Of a DNA stretch of 64,000 bases, positions 52,645-60,602 are shown one piece after another (within the stretch, counting starts at the first letter, position 1; each line of letters starts with the position of its first letter). The stretch comes from Bradyrhizobium sp. Rc3b (lineage in GTDB: Bacteria > Pseudomonadota > Alphaproteobacteria > Rhizobiales > Xanthobacteraceae). The stretch covers positions 372,001 through 436,000 of the forward strand of contig NZ_FOUS01000003.1 of the NCBI RefSeq assembly GCF_900114915.1. Reading direction: 5' to 3'. The notes beneath the pieces are model-generated. The model searched no databases and was not told the DNA's origin. It saw only the letters and a list, made by a program, of their open reading frames with translations. Both the position numbers and the translations under genes were made by a program.

Positions 52645-53696
52645 CCTATATTGCCAAGCCGAAATTCCATCATCCGGGGCTGAAGAAGAACGAGCTCGGC
52701 TACACCCATCGCGACTACGAGGGCAAGATCTCGACGCTGTGTGCCGGCTGCGGTCACGATTCGATCACGGCTTCGATCATCGAGGCCTGCTACGAGCTCT
52801 CGATCGAGCCGCACCGGGTGGCGAAGATCTCCGGGATCGGCTGCTCCTCGAAGACGCCGGATTATTTCCTCGGCAATTCGCACGGCTTCAACTCCGTGCA
52901 CGGCCGCATGCCATCGGTCTTGACCGGCGCCAACCTCGCCAACCGCGATCTGATCTATCTCGGCGTGTCCGGCGACGGCGATTCCGCCTCGATCGGGTTC
53001 GGCCAGTTCGCGCACTCGATCCGGCGCGGCGTCAACATGACCTACATCGTCGAGAACAACGGCGTCTACGGCCTGACCAAGGGCCAGTTCTCGGCCACCG
53101 CCGACCGCGGCTCGAAGTCCAAAAAGGGCGTCACCAACACCGACAACGCCATCGACCTCGTTGCGATCGCATTGCAGCTGGGCGCCACTTTCGTGGCGCG
53201 CAGCTTCTCCGGCGACAAGACCCAGCTGGTGCCGCTGATCGCGGCTGCGATCCGCCACAAGGGCGCGTCCTTCATCGACGTCATCAGCCCCTGCATCGCC
53301 TTCAATAACCACGCCGGCTCGACCAAGAGCTTCGACTATGTCCGCGAGCACAACGACGCCGTGAACCGGCTCGACGTTCTAGTCGGCCGCGATCCCATCG
53401 CGGTGGACTACGCGCCGGGCACGGTGCAAATGGTCGAGCAGCATGACGGCAGCAAGATCGCGCTGCGCAAGATCGACGCCGACTACGATCCGCATGACCG
53501 GCTGGGCGCCCAGACCTTCCTTGCGCGGCACGCCGCCAAGGGGCAGATCGTCACCGGTCTCCTTTACGTCGACCCCGACGCGGAAGATCTGCACGAGCAT
53601 CTCAACACGGTCGAGACGCCGCTCAACACGCTGGAAGCGGATACCCTGTGCCCGGGCTCGGCGGTGCTGGACAAGATCAACGCCAGCCTGCGCTGA
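52641..53696 (+). CDS. korB: 2-oxoacid:ferredoxin oxidoreductase, beta subunit (KorB-like)
   Basis: A 351-residue thiamine-pyrophosphate-binding subunit. LCAGCGHDSITASIIEA (about 32-48) carries the substrate-side Cys-x-x-Cys; ISGIGCSSKTPDYF and the TPP/Mg motif GVSGDGDSASIGFGQFAHSIRRG followed by VENNGVYGLTKGQ (about 110-145) are the standard GDG-x(n)-N. It pairs with KorA to split a 2-oxoacid into CO2 and an acyl-CoA with electrons to ferredoxin. The stop codon abuts that of the convergent DUF4399 gene. Confidence 0.9.
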   Translation: MTYIAKPKFHHPGLKKNELGYTHRDYEGKISTLCAGCGHDSITASIIEACYELSIEPHRVAKISGIGCSSKTPDYFLGNSHGFNSVHGRMPSVLTGANLANRDLIYLGVSGDGDSASIGFGQFAHSIRRGVNMTYIVENNGVYGLTKGQFSATADRGSKSKKGVTNTDNAIDLVAIALQLGATFVARSFSGDKTQLVPLIAAAIRHKGASFIDVISPCIAFNNHAGSTKSFDYVREHNDAVNRLDVLVGRDPIAVDYAPGTVQMVEQHDGSKIALRKIDADYDPHDRLGAQTFLARHAAKGQIVTGLLYVDPDAEDLHEHLNTVETPLNTLEADTLCPGSAVLDKINASLR

Positions 53697-54146
53697 TCAT
53701 TTGCTCCGCGCCGAAGCCGGCGACCTGACGCGTATCGTGATCTTCTCCGACACGACCGGCGGTTCGAACGGATAGTGCTTGGCGTCGCCGAGCACCAGTT
53801 GCAGGGTGTGAGTCCCCGGCGCAAGGTCCAGCATGGTCTCGGTCTGCCCTGCGCCGAAATGCAGGTGCGACTTGTCCTGCGGGATCGGCTCCTTGGGATC
53901 GATGGGATCGTTGACGTCGACCAGCAGATGATGATGACCGGCATTCTGGTAATCGTCGCCGGCATGCGTCACGCCCATGTTGCGCAGGCCGAACCGGACC
54001 CAGAAACCACCGCGAACCTTCTGCCCATCGTGCGGCGTGATGAAATAGAGTTTCGCGTCCTTTGGCGCGGTCTTTCCCTGCGAGCAGGCTGCGCCCGGGT
54101 GCACTGCGATCGCCATCGCCAGTGCGACACAATGAATGATCTTCAT
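53697..54146 (-). CDS. DUF4399 secreted protein
   Basis: A 149-residue protein with a signal peptide (MKIIHCVALAMAIAVHPGAACS, cleavage about residue 22). The mature part has LYFITPHDGQKVRGGFWVRFGLRNMGVTHAGD, NAGHHHLLVD and HLHFGAGQTETMLDLAPGTHTLQLVLGD, all DUF4399 marks. Conserved His residues suggest a metal. The ATG at 54146 is taken over a longer frame to 54311 because the signal peptide starts there. It is 17 bases downstream of the cyclase-FGE gene on the same strand and is likely co-transcribed with it. Confidence 0.85.
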   Translation of the reverse strand: MKIIHCVALAMAIAVHPGAACSQGKTAPKDAKLYFITPHDGQKVRGGFWVRFGLRNMGVTHAGDDYQNAGHHHLLVDVNDPIDPKEPIPQDKSHLHFGAGQTETMLDLAPGTHTLQLVLGDAKHYPFEPPVVSEKITIRVRSPASARSK

Positions 54147-54163
54147 CAAATCCACTCCAGCAC

Positions 54164-55729
54164 TTACGGACTGAGCGCGACGCGGAATCCATGCGTGGGG
54201 TAACGGACATTGGTGTCGTAACCATCGCGGTTGGATGGCCTCACATATCTCGCATCGTTCTTCCACGAGCCCGAGCGCAGAACGTGCGAGCTGCAGTCCC
54301 CGCCACCCCATGCCGAGCCGTCAGTGGGTGCGCCCTGATAGGTCCTGTGCCAGCAGTCCTCGACCCACTGATCGATACCGCCACCCATGTCGTGGAGGCC
54401 GAACGGATTCGGCTTGAAGCTGCCGACCTTCGCCGGCTGCTCGGCCGCGAGGTCACCGCAATCCTTGCAGCCGGCCACGCCTGGCTGAAGCTTGTCGCCC
54501 CACCAATATTTGCTCTGCGTGCCGCCGCGCGCGGCATATTCCCATTCGGCCTCGCTCGGAAGCCGGTAAGGCTTCTTCGTCGCCTGCGCGAGCCAGGCGG
54601 CATATTGCTGCGCGTCGGTCCAGCTCACATTGCCGATCGGCGCATCCTCTTTGCCGGTGGCGGTGAAGCCGCACGCCTTTGCAGCCGCGCATTCGTTCCA
54701 TTCCTGCACCGTCACCGGATATTTGCCGATCGAGAACGGTTTGACCGTGACCTGGTGGACAGGACGTTCGGTCGGATCGTCATTGCTTCCCATCGCAAAG
54801 CTGCCGCCGCGAATGGGGATCATCTCGGGTTCTCGGACCGCCGTCACCGATGGAGCGGATGCCGGAGATGGTGAAGGCGATGCTGCGGGCGACGGCGTCG
54901 TTGTGGGCAACGGAGAAGCCGCGGGTGCAGCTTGAGGCGCCGGTACCGGCGGGCTCGGTAACGACGGAACGGATTGCGGCATCGGCGAAGCTGACGGCGC
55001 CGCGATCGGAGGAGCGGCAGCCTGTTGCCCCACCTGGCTGCGGTGCTGCACCAGCACGTACCAAAGCACGTAGCCGGCAATCACCAGCAATGCCATGATC
55101 AGAAGAAAGAGCAGCATGCTCTCGCGCCGGCCGCGCGTCCTGCCTACCGCGTCTGCGTCCGGCAGCACGCGATAGACGCGCACCGGATCCGTGATGTTCT
55201 TGACCTTGCGGTCTCCGAGCGACTCATAGCCGCACACCACCTTGTGCTTGATCTGCTCGTAGATCGCGCCTGAGATATAGACGTGACCGGGCTCGGCGAT
55301 ACCCTCGATACGTGTGGCGATGTTGACCCCGTCGCCGTAGACATCGTCCGGCTCCACGATGACGTCGCCGAGATTGACGCCGATCCGGTATTCGAGCCGT
55401 GAATGCTTGGGAAGCGGGGCGTTGCGGCCGATGAGATTCTGCTGGATGACGATGCTGCATCGAACGGCCTCGACAGGACTGTCGAAGATGGCGATGAAGC
55501 CGTCGCCCGTCGTCTTCACCAGCGTGCCATGGTGCTCGACGATGCTGGGCTGGATGATATCCCGCTCGATCCGCTTGACGCGGACATGCGTGCCCTCCTC
55601 GTCGGCCTGCATGATGCGACTGTAGGAAGCGATGTCGCCGACAATGATCGCCGCGAGGCGACGAGGCATGGGGCCGTGTGGAGGCGGCTCGTCCTGATTT
55701 CCGGATCTGAAGTTGCGAATTTCGCCCAT
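54164..55729 (-). CDS. Membrane nucleotide cyclase fused to an FGE-like domain
   Basis: A 521-residue fusion. The N-terminal class III cyclase domain (about 20-200) has the metal Asp residues in IVGDIASYSR and KTTGDGFIAIF and the Asn-Arg in DGVNIATRIEG. A membrane helix follows (MLLFLLIMALLVIAGYVLWY, about 227-247), then a Pro/Ala/Ser-rich linker of about 70 residues, then a periplasmic SUMF1/formylglycine-generating-enzyme-like domain (about 325-521; MIPIRGGSFAMGSND, PYRLPSEAEWEYAARGG, GFRVALSP). The FGE catalytic Cys pair is missing (RSGSWKNDARYVRP). The domain probably binds something rather than modifying sulfatases. The start is set at MGEIRNF. Confidence 0.88.
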   Translation of the reverse strand: MGEIRNFRSGNQDEPPPHGPMPRRLAAIIVGDIASYSRIMQADEEGTHVRVKRIERDIIQPSIVEHHGTLVKTTGDGFIAIFDSPVEAVRCSIVIQQNLIGRNAPLPKHSRLEYRIGVNLGDVIVEPDDVYGDGVNIATRIEGIAEPGHVYISGAIYEQIKHKVVCGYESLGDRKVKNITDPVRVYRVLPDADAVGRTRGRRESMLLFLLIMALLVIAGYVLWYVLVQHRSQVGQQAAAPPIAAPSASPMPQSVPSLPSPPVPAPQAAPAASPLPTTTPSPAASPSPSPASAPSVTAVREPEMIPIRGGSFAMGSNDDPTERPVHQVTVKPFSIGKYPVTVQEWNECAAAKACGFTATGKEDAPIGNVSWTDAQQYAAWLAQATKKPYRLPSEAEWEYAARGGTQSKYWWGDKLQPGVAGCKDCGDLAAEQPAKVGSFKPNPFGLHDMGGGIDQWVEDCWHRTYQGAPTDGSAWGGGDCSSHVLRSGSWKNDARYVRPSNRDGYDTNVRYPTHGFRVALSP

Positions 55730-56031
55730 TGCGGGGGACTCCACAAACCTACAAAGGCAGCCCCAGCTTACGACCGCTAAAGGCGATCGTCTGTGAAGGC
55801 TATCACATTGATGAAATGGAGCAATGTCGAAGGACTCGCAGGGATCGAGTTCCGGAAGGCGAAGGCGTCGCATCGGTTGAACCTTCCTCGCCCTCCCGGT
55901 GACTAACGCCGTGCCTGGAACTGTCCATCCCGCTCCGCGCTGTGATGATCATGTACGACTTGCGCGGGTTGAACGCGTCGCACCTGGGCCGCGTCTAAAG
56001 CCTACAGCTCGCTCCTGCGTTCGAGGCCATC
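55730..56031. other. Divergent promoter gap
   Basis: About 300 bases between the cyclase-FGE gene (minus strand) and the secreted protein gene at 56032 (plus strand). It should hold promoters for both. I looked for EcfG-type and palindromic operator sequences and saw none that meets the mark. Nothing else is evident. Confidence 0.4.
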
Positions 56032-56652
56032 ATGAAGCTTTCTCTCCTGACTGCCCTCGCCGTTGCCGCACTCATCAGTACGGCCCACGCGGAAGAGGCC
56101 GACGACGTCCGCGAAGCCAGCAAGGCCGAAGCCGAGACCTTCAACACGCGCATGTATGCGGGCGCGCCCGGCAACAAGGCCTATGCCTGCTTCGTCCGCC
56201 GCTACGATGCGGAGCACCTGGCGCGGCATCCGAAGCAGAAGGTCGCTTCGATGAAGCTGCTGATCTCGGCCGAGTTGGACAAGGAAGACAAGGAGCTGCA
56301 CAATTCCTTCCGCCTCGGTTTCAGGTACCGCCATCGCTCCGGCGATTTCGACTCCAGCGGTTCTTGCAACCACGCCGTATTCACCAAGGACGGCAACGAG
56401 GTTCGCCTCGGTTGCGGTGTCGATTGCGAAGGCGGTGGCATCGGCGTTGCGCTGTCCAAAGACGACAAGTCGACGATCGTGCGGCTCGAACGGGTCCGGG
56501 TCTGGCAGAACAACAAGCCGGATGACGAGGCCGAGCGGTCGCTGGTCGGCGGTGCCGACGACAGGATCTTTCGGCTTGATCGCACCGACAACAGCGAGTG
56601 CGCTTCGCTGGTGACCGACCGCAAGGAACTCGCCGCGCTCCGCCACAAATGA
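56032..56652 (+). CDS. Secreted hypothetical protein
   Basis: A 206-residue protein with a signal peptide (MKLSLLTALAVAALISTAHA, cleavage about residue 20). The mature part has several Cys (CFVRRYD, SCNHAVF, LGCGVDCEGGG, ECASL) that could form disulphides, and a beta-rich middle (FRLGFRYRHRSGDF). No family I know. It precedes the DsrE-like gene by 38 bases on the same strand and may share its transcript. Confidence 0.75.
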   Translation: MKLSLLTALAVAALISTAHAEEADDVREASKAEAETFNTRMYAGAPGNKAYACFVRRYDAEHLARHPKQKVASMKLLISAELDKEDKELHNSFRLGFRYRHRSGDFDSSGSCNHAVFTKDGNEVRLGCGVDCEGGGIGVALSKDDKSTIVRLERVRVWQNNKPDDEAERSLVGGADDRIFRLDRTDNSECASLVTDRKELAALRHK

Positions 56653-56690
56653 TGATATGTCTCCGGCAAAGTCAGTCGAGGGAGATCGCC

Positions 56691-57140
56691 ATGAACCGGC
56701 GGAACATCTTGTGGAGCGCAATCTCGGCCCTCGGCGCGGCATTCGGTGCCTCCGGCGCGAAAGCCGCGACGGGAGCGGGCGCGGGCAACAAGCTGAAAGT
56801 GGTCTACCATCTCAGCGATGCCGAGAAGGTCAACTTCGTGCTCGGCAACATCCAGAACCACATCGACGGTGTCGGCGGTCCTGATCACGTCACGATCGCG
56901 CTGGTGATCCACGGGCCGGCGCTGAAGGCATTCTACTCGGCGCAGGCGAACCCCGACATCAGCAAGCGCGTCGGCGAATTCTCCAAGGACGGCGTCGAGC
57001 TCGCCGCGTGCGGCAACACGATGAAGGCGCAGAACGTGACGTTGACCGAGCTGCTACCGGGCTTCGTCAGCGCGGAAAAGGGCGGCGTGGTTCGTTTGGC
57101 TGAGCTGCAGTCGCAGGGGTATCTTTATCTGCGGCCGTAG
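56691..57140 (+). CDS. Exported DsrE-family protein
   Basis: A 149-residue protein with an N-terminal export signal starting MNRRNILWSAISALGAAF; the twin arginines suggest the Tat route. The mature domain is the DsrE/F-like fold: LKVVYHLSDAEKVNFVLGNIQNH, HVTIALVIHGPALKAFY and VELAACGNTMKAQNVT. The single Cys after ELAAC sits at the place of the reactive sulfur-carrier cysteine of this family. A GGGAG site precedes the ATG. Sulfur handling is the inferred theme, not shown. Confidence 0.82.
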   Translation: MNRRNILWSAISALGAAFGASGAKAATGAGAGNKLKVVYHLSDAEKVNFVLGNIQNHIDGVGGPDHVTIALVIHGPALKAFYSAQANPDISKRVGEFSKDGVELAACGNTMKAQNVTLTELLPGFVSAEKGGVVRLAELQSQGYLYLRP

Positions 57141-57159
57141 GGGCTGCTTCTTACCCACA

Positions 57160-57300
57160 CGACAAGTGCACTCCCTCCCCCGCCTGCGAGGGTTGGGGAG
57201 AGGGTGGCTCCGCAGAGGGACAATCCCCTAGAGGAAAAAGCCCTCACCCGGCGCGCGGGTCGATGCTTTGCATCGCCCGGAGGTAAGGCGGAGCTCGTAG
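57160..57300. repeat. Intergenic repeat, family D
   Basis: A block of CTCCCTCCCCCGCCTGCGAGGG, TTGGGGAGAGGGTGG, CCTCACCCGGCGCGC and CGCCCGGAGGTAAGG with self-complementary parts. It resembles the sequences at 16935-17013 and 58875-59023. It lies just ahead of the ArsR operators. Confidence 0.55.
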
Positions 57301-57337
57301 CGCCCTCCAAACTCATCCTCATCCCGCTTGACTCACC

Positions 57338-57381
57338 CATAACCTCGCGGTTATGAGTTAACCCATAACTTCCTGGTTATG
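57338..57381 (+). promoter_or_regulatory. Twin palindromic operator of the ArsR operon
   Basis: Two perfect palindromes of the form CATAAC-N6-GTTATG at 57338-57355 and 57364-57381, with centres 26 bases apart. They sit immediately before the ArsR start codon at 57389, covering the place where a ribosome binding site would be. This is what a self-repressing ArsR-type regulator would bind. It is seen directly; binding is inferred. Confidence 0.8.
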
Positions 57382-57388
57382 GATTCCC

Positions 57389-57712
57389 ATGTCTCTCGCC
57401 CCCGACCTCCTGTTCCGGACGCTCGCCGACCCCACAAGGCGGGCGATCTTCGAGCGGCTGTGCCGCGAGGGGGAGCAGACGGTCGGGGCCCTGACCGCGA
57501 GATCCGGCGTTTCCCAGCCGGCCGTCTCGAAACATCTCGGCGCGTTGAAGCTGGCCGGCCTCGTGCGGGACCGCCATGAGGGGCGGCAGACCCACTACAG
57601 CGCGCAGCCCGGCGCACTCGATCCGCTGCGCGACTGGACCAGCCAGATGACCGGATTCTGGCAGAGGCGGCTCGACGCACTCGACGATCTCCTGAAGAGG
57701 ATGGACCAATGA
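57389..57712 (+). CDS. ArsR-family transcriptional regulator
   Basis: A 107-residue winged-helix repressor. It opens DLLFRTLADPTRRAIFERLC, the standard ArsR start for the group linked to SRPBCC partners, and has the recognition helix ARSGVSQPAVSKHLGALKLAGLV (about 38-60), then a RQTHYSAQPGALDPL wing. There are no metal-binding cysteines, so it senses something other than arsenic or heavy metals. No Shine-Dalgarno motif is seen and the operators end 7 bases before the ATG, so the mRNA may be leaderless. The next gene overlaps by four bases. Confidence 0.92.
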   Translation: MSLAPDLLFRTLADPTRRAIFERLCREGEQTVGALTARSGVSQPAVSKHLGALKLAGLVRDRHEGRQTHYSAQPGALDPLRDWTSQMTGFWQRRLDALDDLLKRMDQ

Positions 57713-58140
57713 CCGAAGCCTCAAGCGAAACACGCTCCGTCGTCGTCGAGCGCGAATTCGCCTTCCCGGCCGAGCGGCTCTGGCGCGCGCTGACGCAGCC
57801 GCATCTGATCGAGGAATGGCTGATGAAGAACGACTTCAAGCCGTCAGTCGGTCATCGCTTCAATCTTCGCGGTGAATGGGGCGGCGTGCTGGACTGCGAG
57901 GTGCTCACCATCGAGCCGCAGAAGACGCTCGCCTACACCTGGAATTTCTCGCATGAGGACGCCGCGTTCAACCTCAGGAGCGTCGTGACCTTCACGCTGA
58001 CGCCGACCGGCGCGGGCACTCACCTACGCGTCGAGCAGGCGGGCTTCAGCCCGACGCAAAAGCAGGCTTACGGCGGCGCGCATGCCGGCTGGAAGCAGTT
58101 CCTTGCCAAGCTGGACGAGGTGCTGGCGCGGGTTGAATAG
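57709..58140 (+). CDS. SRPBCC/AHSA1-family protein
   Basis: A 143-residue START-like protein with the Aha1 C-terminal fold, a hydrophobic ligand pocket. FPAERLWRALTQPHLIEEWLM, GVLDCEVLTIEPQKTLAYTW and THLRVEQAGFS are typical. It overlaps the ArsR stop (ATGA) and is surely co-transcribed. ArsR-SRPBCC pairs are common in rhizobia, but what is bound is not known. Confidence 0.9.
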   Translation: MTEASSETRSVVVEREFAFPAERLWRALTQPHLIEEWLMKNDFKPSVGHRFNLRGEWGGVLDCEVLTIEPQKTLAYTWNFSHEDAAFNLRSVVTFTLTPTGAGTHLRVEQAGFSPTQKQAYGGAHAGWKQFLAKLDEVLARVE

Positions 58141-58187
58141 CCCCGGCCGGCCGTATCCATTCCAATCATTTTGAGAAGGAGACCCCA

Positions 58188-58394
58188 GTGAGTACAGACA
58201 TGTGGATTCGTCAGATCCATCGCTGGTTGTCGATGGCTTTCACGCTCGCCGTCATCGCCAACATCGTCGCCATGACCATGCAGCTCCAGGCGGTCTGGAT
58301 CGGCTTCCTGGCGCTCGTCCCGCTGATCCCGCTGCTGGCGACCGGGCTCTATCTGTTCGCGCTGCCCTATATCGGCCGCCGCGGCAACGCGTGA
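58188..58394 (+). CDS. Small two-helix membrane protein
   Basis: A 68-residue protein with two membrane helices (about 14-33 and 38-58), a short basic end and a GTG start with AAGGAG at 7 bases. It follows the SRPBCC gene by 47 bases and its stop overlaps an ATG (58394) of the next gene. It may be part of the ArsR operon. The function is unknown. Confidence 0.8.
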   Translation: MSTDMWIRQIHRWLSMAFTLAVIANIVAMTMQLQAVWIGFLALVPLIPLLATGLYLFALPYIGRRGNA

Positions 58395-58408
58395 TGCGAG
58401 GCGAGACG

Positions 58409-58849
58409 ATGAAGAAGGCAGTAGCAGCGAAGAAGAGCAGCACGAAAGACGCGACTGGGCCGTCGCCCTCCAAGCTGATCGACGGCAGGATCAAGGAGCT
58501 CGGCGACTGGCGCGGCGAAATGCTGGCGCGGGTCCGCGGCCTGATCAAGCAGGCCGATCCTGAGGTCGTCGAGGAATGGAAATGGCGCGGCGTTCCCGTC
58601 TGGGAGCACGACGGCATCATCTGCACCGGCGAGACCTACAAGGAAGTGGTGAAGATGACCTTTGCCAAGGGCGCCGCGCTGGACGACCCGGCCGGCCTGT
58701 TCAATTCCAGCCTCGACGGCAACGTGCGGCGCGCGATCGACATTCGCGAAGGCGAGAAGATCAACGAGAAGGCGTTGAAGGCGCTGATCCGCGCGGCGGT
58801 TGAGCTGAATGGGTCGAAGAAGAAGGCGGCGAAGAAGCGGCCGGCGTAG
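58409..58849 (+). CDS. DUF1801-domain protein
   Basis: A 146-residue protein: a basic, Lys/Ser-rich N-terminus, a DUF1801 core (GDWRGEMLARVRGLIKQADPEVVEEWKW, GTPV-like GVPVWEHDGIICTGETYKEVVKMTF) and a Lys-rich C-terminus. It is probably a small cytoplasmic protein that might bind nucleic acid. The ATG at 58409 has GAGG at 7 bases; an ATG at 58394 overlapping the previous stop is an alternative. It likely ends the ArsR operon. Confidence 0.88.
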   Translation: MKKAVAAKKSSTKDATGPSPSKLIDGRIKELGDWRGEMLARVRGLIKQADPEVVEEWKWRGVPVWEHDGIICTGETYKEVVKMTFAKGAALDDPAGLFNSSLDGNVRRAIDIREGEKINEKALKALIRAAVELNGSKKKAAKKRPA

Positions 58850-58874
58850 AACAGCCGTTATCCAGCCGCGAATC

Positions 58875-59023
58875 TCTTCCTTCTTCCCTTGTGGGAGAAG
58901 GTGGCACGAAGCGCCGGATGAGGGGTCTCCTTCGACACGTAAAGGTGCGGAGAGATACCCCTCACCCAAGCGAGCTTGTATCTTCCGGCGTCGCCGCCCT
59001 CTCCCACAAGGGGCGAGGGCACA
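58875..59023. repeat. Intergenic repeat, family D
   Basis: CCCTTGTGGGAGAAGGTGGC on the left is matched by GCCCTCTCCCACAAGGGGCG on the right, with inner CCGGATGAGGGGTCTC and ATACCCCTCACCC. A long imperfect hairpin forms between the DUF1801 and spoVR genes, which converge here, and may end both transcripts. Confidence 0.7.
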
Positions 59024-59063
59024 TCAACGCGCATCTCGCCTTATTGCCGCGCAGACGGCAGCC

Positions 59064-60602
59064 TCAAGCCACCGCCGCCGGGATCGGACGCGGGCTCACG
59101 ACGTATTCGCGCATGACCTTGTCGTTGGCATCGACCTCGATCAGTGCGACGTCGTAGGTCCAGAGATCGGCCAGGTGCTGCAACACCCGCTTGGCATCGG
59201 TCTCGTTGAGTTGCGAGCCTTTGATGACGTGGTGGTGCAGGATCAGCCGGCGGTCGCCGGAGAGATCGACGTCGACCACCTCGATATTGGCGTCGATGAA
59301 GCCGACATCATGCTGCCGTGCCAGCTCGCGGCGGACGCGGCGGAAGCCGCGCTCGTCGTGGATGGCATCGACCCGGATGCCGGCGCGCTCCTCGGGATCG
59401 TCGTGCAGATGGAACATGCGGAAGTGCCGCATCAGCTTCGGGCTCAGGAACTGGGCGATGAAGCTTTCGTCGCGGTAGTTGGCCCAGACGTCGCGCAGCA
59501 CGCCCATCACGTCGCCCTTGCCGGCGATGTCGGGGAACCATTCGCGGTCCTCGTCCTCCGGTTTGGTGACGATGCGCTCGATGTCCTGCATCACGGCAAA
59601 GCCGAGCGCATAGGGGTTGAATCCGGAGAAGCGCGGGTCGTCGAATTCGGGCTGGAACACCACATTGGTGTGCGATCCCAGGAATTCGAGGAAATTGCCG
59701 TCGGTGATGCGGCCCTGCTCGTGCAGCTTGGTCATGATGCGATAGTGGACGTAAGTCGCCGTCCCCTCGTTCATCACCTTGGTCTGGCTCTGCGGATAGA
59801 AATATTGCGCGATGTGGCGGACGATGCGCAGCAGCTCGCGTTGCCACGGCGCCAGTCGCGGCGCACTCTTCTCCAGGAAATAGAGCAGGTTTTCCTGCGG
59901 CAGGCCGAGCAGCTTGCGGCGGCGCTCGATGCTGAGCGCGGACCGGCTCTTGGCCGCGCCCTTGGGGACGGTGCGCCAGAGGTCGTTGAAGACCTCCTCC
60001 TCGTGCTGGCGACGGCGCCCTGCCCGCTTCTCTTCGGCCCGCAGATCCAGCTTCTTCTTGCCGGGATAGCGGTCGATGCCGTGCGACATCAGCGCATGCG
60101 CGGCATCGAGCGTCCGCTCGACCTCGACGCGGCCGTAGCGCTCCTCGCATTGCATGACATACGTCTTGGCGAAGTCGAGATAATCCAGGATGCCGTCGGC
60201 GTCAGTCCACTGCTTGAACAGGTAATTGTTCTTGAAGAAGTGGTTGTGACCGAAAGCGGCGTGCGCGATCACCAGGGTCTGCATCGTCGCCGTGTTCTCC
60301 TCCATCAGATAGGAGATGCAGGGCGAGGAGTTGATCACGATCTCATAGGCGAGCCCCATCAGGCCCTTGCGATAGGACGCCTCATGGTAAGCGAATTGCT
60401 TGCCGAACGACCAGTGCTTGTAGAACAGCGGCATGCCGACGGAGGAGTAGGCATCCAGCATCTGCTCGGCGGTGATGACCTCGATCTGGTTCGGATAGAC
60501 GTCGAGCCCGAGATCCTTCGTCGCCACCGCCTCGCAGGCATCGGTGATGCGCTGCAAGGTGTGGAAATCCCAATCCGCGCCTTCGAACAATCGTTCCGTC
60601 AT
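59064..60602 (-). CDS. SpoVR-family protein
   Basis: A 512-residue protein of the SpoVR/YcgB family. Conserved features are VYPNQIEVITAEQMLDAYSSVGMP, YHEASYRKGLMGLAYEIVINS and FFKNNYLFKQWTDAD, plus YFYPQSQTKVMNEGTATYVHY with the His/Glu pattern that suggests a metal site. It has no sporulation role here. The start overlaps the yeaH stop by four bases (ATGA). Third gene of the prkA-yeaH-spoVR unit. The molecular activity is unknown. Confidence 0.95.
   Translation of the reverse strand: MTERLFEGADWDFHTLQRITDACEAVATKDLGLDVYPNQIEVITAEQMLDAYSSVGMPLFYKHWSFGKQFAYHEASYRKGLMGLAYEIVINSSPCISYLMEENTATMQTLVIAHAAFGHNHFFKNNYLFKQWTDADGILDYLDFAKTYVMQCEERYGRVEVERTLDAAHALMSHGIDRYPGKKKLDLRAEEKRAGRRRQHEEEVFNDLWRTVPKGAAKSRSALSIERRRKLLGLPQENLLYFLEKSAPRLAPWQRELLRIVRHIAQYFYPQSQTKVMNEGTATYVHYRIMTKLHEQGRITDGNFLEFLGSHTNVVFQPEFDDPRFSGFNPYALGFAVMQDIERIVTKPEDEDREWFPDIAGKGDVMGVLRDVWANYRDESFIAQFLSPKLMRHFRMFHLHDDPEERAGIRVDAIHDERGFRRVRRELARQHDVGFIDANIEVVDVDLSGDRRLILHHHVIKGSQLNETDAKRVLQHLADLWTYDVALIEVDANDKVMREYVVSPRPIPAAVA

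Noticed and set aside
54164..55729. Sulfatase-activating enzyme
   Set aside because: The FGE-like domain lacks both catalytic cysteines and no sulfatase gene is near.
57389..57712. Arsenic resistance regulator
   Set aside because: It has no metal-binding cysteines and no ars genes follow it.
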